From the NCBI GenBank assembly GCA_017407995.1, contig JAFQVM010000022.1:1-64000 (forward strand): 64,000 nucleotides of DNA, in the 5' to 3' direction. The notes under the pieces were generated by a model. It was not told where the DNA came from. It ran no database searches and saw only the letters and a program-made list of their open reading frames with translations. The translations under genes and the position numbers were made by a program. Of this stretch, positions 60,007 to 64,000 are shown one piece after another. How positions within the stretch are numbered: position 1 is the first letter of the stretch; each line of letters opens with the position of its first letter. The stretch is from Clostridia bacterium. GTDB taxonomy: Bacteria; Bacillota; Clostridia; Oscillospirales; Acutalibacteraceae.

Positions 60007-62208
60007 TTACACGTTCTCGGTCAGCTTGAAGCTTATGATGCCGCCTGCTGTTATTTCCTGATATGTGAGGTAATTTCTGTTTATCCTTTCGCCGTTAAGA
60101 TAAACTTCTTTTATGTAGGGACTCGCAAGAGGATTTTTATCGCACTCTATTGTTAGTTCCTCAGAAACACTGCAACTGTGATATGTCTTGTCGAGTTTTA
60201 CCGTTGCCTTTTTGAAAAGAGGTGTGTTGAGCCAGTATTTTTCGTCGGCAGGGCAAATCTGGGCGAAACCGAGCGCAGAAAGCACATACCATGCCGAAAG
60301 CTGTCCTACATCCTCGTTACCGCAAAATCCGAAAGCCCCTGTGCGGTAAGCTTCTTTCTGCACACGCCTTGTCCAGTACTGTGTTCTGTGAGGGAGTCCC
60401 AACACGCTGAAATAGTGTGTTATATTGTGACACGGCTCGTTGGAGTGGTTGTAATCCTCGTTCCACAGCTTAGAAAAATCAGCCTTTTTGAAAAACTTTT
60501 CAAGAAGTTTTATGGTGCGCTCTTTGCCGAAAAGTTCACTTAAGCCTTCCACATCATAAGGCGTAAACCAACTCTGCTGAAAAATATTGCTTTCAACGCA
60601 GCCGTTGTCATCATAGCGGCTTCTCTCAAACAGGAAAAAGCCTCGTTTGCCTCTTGGAGCCATAAATCTGAGGGTTTTGCAGTAGTTTTCTTTATACCGC
60701 ATTGCACGGTTCATGAAAAATTTTGCATCATCATGGTTGCCCAATTTTTCAGCAAGTTTGGCAGTGGTGTAGTCCGCCAGCAGATATTCAAGGGTATCGC
60801 TGAGCTTTTTTGGCACATAGCAATTTTCAAGATACTGACTGCAATCAGGTCTGAATGAATAAAATGGCTTGCCGTAAAGCTCCTTTTTACAAAGGGCAGA
60901 TGCCTTGATTATCTCGTAAGCCTTTTCAAGGTCGTAGGGTTTAATGCCCTTGATGGCTGCATCGCAGACGACAATCGCACCCGGGTCGCCGACCATGCAG
61001 TTTGCACCAATTCCCAGAAGCTCCCAACGTGGGAGAGAAGAGCATCTTTCTTCTGCAATTCTGACAAGAGAGCTGACGGTGTCTTTTACTGTTTCAGGGT
61101 TAATGATTGAAAGTAGCGGAAACTCGCTTCTGTAAACATCCCAACCGCTGAAAACGGTGCGGTGGGTATAGCTTGAAGTATCAAAAACTTTGTTATTTAA
61201 CGTATATCTTCCGTCACAATCCATTGAGGTGCGGGGGTCAAGTAACACATGGTAAAGGCAGGTGTAGAAAAGGGTCAAATCTGTTTCATCAGTGCCCTCA
61301 ACCTGTACTCCGCTGAATGCCTTCTGCCATGCTTCGACAGCTTTGTTCTTAACGCAATCAAAATCAAAGGTGTTAGCCTCTACGGCAAGATTGTTCCTTG
61401 CACCGTTTATGTCCACGTATGATATGCCGCAACGGACGACAAGAGGTGATTGGAGTTTGCCGAAACGGGCAATCAGACCAACGTCCTCGCCACAAAAATG
61501 TTTTAAATCAGGTGACTTGTATTCTTCATTCTCAAAGAATTGAAAGTTTTCAGACGGAGCTGAAAATTCACACACAAAATACAAGTCATAGTCTATTTTG
61601 CCGTCGCCTCTGCCGAAGCCACCACCCTTGGGGGTACACTTTATGTGACCCTCTATTTTTCTGTCATTTACAATTTCAATCTCCTCAAAATCAGCTTTGC
61701 CACCTATTCTTCGGGAGAAATTCAGTATAAGATTTGCAGTTTCGTTTTCGGGATAGGTGAATCTCAGAAAACCTGTGCGCACAGACGCAGTTGCTTCGGC
61801 AAGGATATTGTATCTGTCTAATTTTACAGAGTAATAGCCTGCTTTTGTTGCCTCGTTTTCATGAAAAAATTCTGATTTCCATCCTCTTGTACCCTTGAGA
61901 AAAGGCACCTCTTGATTACTGCCGCTTCTTAAATCTTCAACATGCGTGACGGGCATAATTTGAATGTTGCCCAAGTCTCCATACCAGCCGATGCCACTGA
62001 GATGATTGAAGCTGAATCCCTCAATGGTGCTGTGACAGTAATTGTAGCCCGTACCATTGTCGCCGCCAGTCACAGTGTCCGGTGACAACTGCACCATTCC
62101 GCCCGGCAGACATGCTCCGGGATAAGTCTTGCCGCCTCCGTGAAAGCTTTCTGCCTGCTCATCACCGACGGTGCCTATTGATGTGTCAACATATTTTACC
62201 TTTTCCAT
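60007..62208 (-). CDS. Alpha-mannosidase, GH92
   Basis: A 733-residue GH92 enzyme, of typical length, with no signal peptide. YPGACLPGGMVQLSPDT, GFSFNHLSGIGWYGDLGN, FSGWDVYRSEFPLL, the GNEDVGQLSAWYVLSALG acidic block with the proposed catalytic Glu and Asp, and an (alpha/alpha)6 barrel after a beta-sandwich support the call. GH92 enzymes are Ca-dependent inverting exo-alpha-mannosidases acting on N-glycans. Lacking export, it would act on imported mannosides. The ATG at 62208 (GGTG 6 bases upstream) is preferred over GTG 62220. Single-gene unit. Confidence 0.94.
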   Translation of the reverse strand: MEKVKYVDTSIGTVGDEQAESFHGGGKTYPGACLPGGMVQLSPDTVTGGDNGTGYNYCHSTIEGFSFNHLSGIGWYGDLGNIQIMPVTHVEDLRSGSNQEVPFLKGTRGWKSEFFHENEATKAGYYSVKLDRYNILAEATASVRTGFLRFTYPENETANLILNFSRRIGGKADFEEIEIVNDRKIEGHIKCTPKGGGFGRGDGKIDYDLYFVCEFSAPSENFQFFENEEYKSPDLKHFCGEDVGLIARFGKLQSPLVVRCGISYVDINGARNNLAVEANTFDFDCVKNKAVEAWQKAFSGVQVEGTDETDLTLFYTCLYHVLLDPRTSMDCDGRYTLNNKVFDTSSYTHRTVFSGWDVYRSEFPLLSIINPETVKDTVSSLVRIAEERCSSLPRWELLGIGANCMVGDPGAIVVCDAAIKGIKPYDLEKAYEIIKASALCKKELYGKPFYSFRPDCSQYLENCYVPKKLSDTLEYLLADYTTAKLAEKLGNHDDAKFFMNRAMRYKENYCKTLRFMAPRGKRGFFLFERSRYDDNGCVESNIFQQSWFTPYDVEGLSELFGKERTIKLLEKFFKKADFSKLWNEDYNHSNEPCHNITHYFSVLGLPHRTQYWTRRVQKEAYRTGAFGFCGNEDVGQLSAWYVLSALGFAQICPADEKYWLNTPLFKKATVKLDKTYHSCSVSEELTIECDKNPLASPYIKEVYLNGERINRNYLTYQEITAGGIISFKLTENV

Positions 62209-62238
62209 TTTCAACACCAATCTGATATTTTTGTGTTG

Positions 62239-62267
62239 ATTTTATCATATCACCATGATATTTTCAA
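62239..62267 (-). promoter_or_regulatory. Promoter of the GH92 gene
   Basis: Minus strand TTGAAA, 17 bases, TAAAAT, about 30 bases upstream of the start. The remaining stretch to 62410 holds no gene. Confidence 0.7.
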
Positions 62268-62414
62268 TAGTTGTGTTCATCGTTCTTTCTCTGCAAGAAG
62301 CTGATTTTGGGGTGCTTTGTTGCTTGGGCAAAGACTGAAAATTTCGATAAACAATTCCCGCTGAAAGAAATCTTAAACCTCCGCACAACTGTTTTAATCT
62401 AACCAAAAAGAAAA

Positions 62415-62443
62415 AGCCGTCCGAGCATAAAACTCGGGCGACT
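62415..62443 (-). terminator. Terminator of the sialidase-like gene
   Basis: 11-bp stem AGCCGTCCGAG / CTCGGGCGACT with two imperfect pairs; a run of T follows on the minus strand. Confidence 0.75.
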
Positions 62444-62459
62444 TAATGTGGTTTGTAGT

Positions 62460-63539
62460 TTAAACTATATCTGCAATCCTCCACTTTTGCTGCATGATTT
62501 CGCAGGGCATATCCTCAGCGGTTTTTGCATAAAAGACGGTTATCAGCGTTCCGTATGACAGCTCAATAGTTGTGGGATAGCCCAAATCATCGCTGACAAG
62601 ATTTTCATAAATACGAATATCCTTTTTCCAACTCTTTCCGCCGTCAAGGCTCATCATCGCCATAATTCCGTAGGGTAGCTTTCTTCTGCCGTAGGTGGAA
62701 AGGAGAACCCCCGAGCTGAGCATAATAAGATGAGGCGGTGCCCCACCTGTTTCGTCAAGAAGCATCTCGGGTTTTGACCAGGTTTTGCCTTTGTCTTCGG
62801 ATACACTCTGAAAAACGGTGAACAGCGTTTCGTCACCCTCGTTAAAAAGTTCTGCGTTTTCGCCTCTGATATGGCAGAGAAGTCTGCCATCAGGCAGTTC
62901 AATCAAATGAGGTTCATTGAGCACAATGTTTTTATCCGATGCTGTTATTCTTCCTACAAGCTCAGTTTCACCGCTTTCTGTATCAAGGCGACGCACCTCA
63001 ACACCGCTAAAAATATTGTCAAACCTTGTTCCTGCCCAAAGAACAGTTCCGTCTTTAAGCTCTGTGGGTCCATGGGGAGATGTGACGGGTGAACGGTAAA
63101 TCTGACCGAAAGTAATTCCGCAGTCGTAGCTTATACGGAACGTTGAGCCGAGATATTTTTTTTCATCATCTTTTGTAATTGTGTTTATGTAGCTCTGGAC
63201 ATATTCATTTTCTTTGTTGTGCTGCCTTTGCATTTCTGCGGAGTTGTTGAATGAAGTGAAAATAACTCCTCTTTCACCAAAAGTGCAGATACCCGCATCT
63301 CTGTCGTCAAGAGGTGTGTCAATCACAGGTGCGGGCAAAGTGTAAGTTTCACCGCCGTCAAAGCTGTAGGAGATTACAGCTTTACCGAAAGGGCAAACGT
63401 GTTCAAATCTGAACCCGGATGCTCCTACGGCAATTTTTCCGTCCTGCAAAAGCGAAACGGTAGGCCAGGCAAAATATCCGTGACGGCTGTGCGGATTTGA
63501 CATTATTGTTTTGGGTTTTCCGATAAGTTCTATTTTCAT
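62460..63539 (-). CDS. Sialidase-fold (BNR repeat) protein
   Basis: A 359-residue six-bladed beta-propeller of the sialidase superfamily. Asp-box repeats are visible ([24 protein letters not shown] and [11 protein letters not shown]), along with SPHGPTEL and an [12 protein letters not shown] strand. The three-arginine triad and nucleophile Tyr of true GH33 enzymes cannot be confirmed by eye, so it may be a sialidase or a related propeller glycosidase. There is no signal peptide, so it is cytoplasmic. The ATG overlaps the stop of the broken gene upstream (ATGA), so it is now translated behind that remnant; GAGGTG also precedes the ATG. Confidence 0.72.
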   Translation of the reverse strand: MKIELIGKPKTIMSNPHSRHGYFAWPTVSLLQDGKIAVGASGFRFEHVCPFGKAVISYSFDGGETYTLPAPVIDTPLDDRDAGICTFGERGVIFTSFNNSAEMQRQHNKENEYVQSYINTITKDDEKKYLGSTFRISYDCGITFGQIYRSPVTSPHGPTELKDGTVLWAGTRFDNIFSGVEVRRLDTESGETELVGRITASDKNIVLNEPHLIELPDGRLLCHIRGENAELFNEGDETLFTVFQSVSEDKGKTWSKPEMLLDETGGAPPHLIMLSSGVLLSTYGRRKLPYGIMAMMSLDGGKSWKKDIRIYENLVSDDLGYPTTIELSYGTLITVFYAKTAEDMPCEIMQQKWRIADIV

Positions 63540-63853
63540 TTTTTCACCTCTGTCTGCTGACTGTCATAAAGTTTTTTCGCCTGAAAGAAGGCAAATACAA
63601 TACAGATAAAAGAATAAACCGAAAAAATAAGATAGGTTGTTATTTCGGGAGTTTCTCCGAGCATTGATATATATAAGGCTGTTCCTATTACACCGTTGAT
63701 AATCATCAGAAATGTATACTCAACAAAGGCTGTACCCCTGCTTACAAGTTTATCGAGATTAGGGGTGATTATTTCTTTGTTCCCTAAAGCGTGGATAGTG
63801 TCCCAGCGTTGGTCATCTGTAACTACAAATAAAACATTAGGTTTTTTCTTCAT
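63536..63853 (-). pseudogene. Broken gene: sulfatase N-terminus fused to PnuC-like C-terminus
   Basis: A 105-residue open frame. Residues 1-43 are the start of a type I sulfatase ([16 protein letters not shown] with the metal-binding Asp pair, then [14 protein letters not shown]). From residue 44 on the sequence is unrelated: two hydrophobic helices ([20 protein letters not shown], then [15 protein letters not shown]) that look like the end of a nicotinamide riboside transporter PnuC. The sulfatase formylglycine motif CxPxR and about 400 residues are missing. This looks like a deletion that joined two genes. AAGGTAG precedes ATG 63853. The protein is unlikely to have sulfatase activity. Confidence 0.75.
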
Positions 63854-63874
63854 AAAATTTCTACCTTTTAGGCA

Positions 63875-63903
63875 ATTATAAAACACTCCTGCAAATTTTA
63901 CAA
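63875..63903 (-). promoter_or_regulatory. Promoter of the broken gene-sialidase unit
   Basis: Minus strand TTGTAA, 17 bases, TATAAT, only 22 bases upstream of the ATG at 63853. Confidence 0.7.
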
Positions 63904-64000
63904 TATATAGAAATAGCCGTGCATAAACAAAAGCGTTGCGTATAATACATGTTTTTGATATAATTTTTATATATAAAATTTGTGGAAAAGGGTGTGTGAT
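63904..64000. other. AT-rich end of window, no gene seen
   Basis: No coding sequence is complete here. A GGAAAAGGG near 63985 followed by GTG could be the ribosome site and start of a plus-strand gene beyond the window, and TATAAT-like stretches lie upstream, but this cannot be judged from the sequence present. Confidence 0.25.

Noticed and set aside
62268..62414. Short unannotated gene between GH92 and the sialidase-like gene
   Set aside because: No open frame with a ribosome site and no similarity to neighbours; only a terminator and a promoter are supported.
62460..63539. Confident GH33 sialidase
   Set aside because: Asp-boxes are clear but the catalytic arginine triad and tyrosine cannot be assigned by eye, so only the fold is called.
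1..64000. CRISPR array, insertion sequence or prophage
   Set aside because: No regularly spaced repeats, no transposase or Cas gene, and no phage structural gene were found in the window.

Overview
The window looks like a chromosomal segment of a spore-forming, anaerobic Clostridia bacterium, most likely a gut Oscillospiraceae/Ruminococcaceae relative. The grounds are a clostridial [FeFe]-hydrogenase, SpoIIE, a membrane pyrophosphatase, a full set of glycolytic genes, many carbohydrate-active enzymes and strong AGGAGG-type ribosome binding sites. Most intergenic gaps carry a readable sigma-A-type promoter (TTGACA/TTGAAA, 17-bp spacer, TATAAT-like) and a clear intrinsic terminator, so transcription units can be drawn with some confidence.

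Layout. 0-5.6 kb: tail of hydB and complete hydA, then pyruvate kinase and a membrane protein of unknown function, both on the minus strand. 5.7-6.0 kb: tRNA-Arg(CCU) next to a truncated copy of its own 5' end and a small repeat. 6.1-13.9 kb: an AT-richer accessory block. Six tightly coupled genes (nucleotidyltransferase-like, thymidylate-kinase-like, acyl carrier protein, acyl-adenylate ligase, CYTH phosphohydrolase/cyclase-like, subtilisin-like lipoprotein) are followed by two secreted proteins; this is my best candidate for an undescribed system. 14.1-17.7 kb: pgk-tpiA-gpmI operon. 17.8-19.8 kb: a membrane protein with an extremely acidic, tyrosine-rich tail, tRNA-Ala(CGC) and a lipoprotein. 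19.8-34.4 kb: housekeeping region with an apparently inactive P-type-ATPase-like protein, rlmB, spoIIE, truB, a candidate small RNA, mfd, glyA and a paralogue of the 5-kb membrane protein.

34.5-63.9 kb is a carbohydrate region: ZIP transporter, GH43-like, GH36, secreted PI-PLC-like protein, MFS transporter, GH42, DUF2804, GPH-type sugar symporter, GH110-like, metallophosphoesterase, MFS transporter, GH92, sialidase-like (BNR) protein and a broken sulfatase-PnuC fusion. The enzyme set (alpha-galactosidases, beta-galactosidase, alpha-mannosidase, sialidase-like fold) points to host or dietary glycans. Most of these proteins lack signal peptides, so they would act on imported oligosaccharides. 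Embedded in it (40.9-46.5 kb, minus) is an AT-rich, probably transferred cassette of two half-size ABC exporters, a BtrH-like protein and a glycosyltransferase. hppA and an odd stand-alone 2-oxoacid acyltransferase domain sit between the sugar genes.

Gene functions are assigned from recognisable motifs only; no database search was run. Starts were chosen by ribosome binding site and are noted where they matter.
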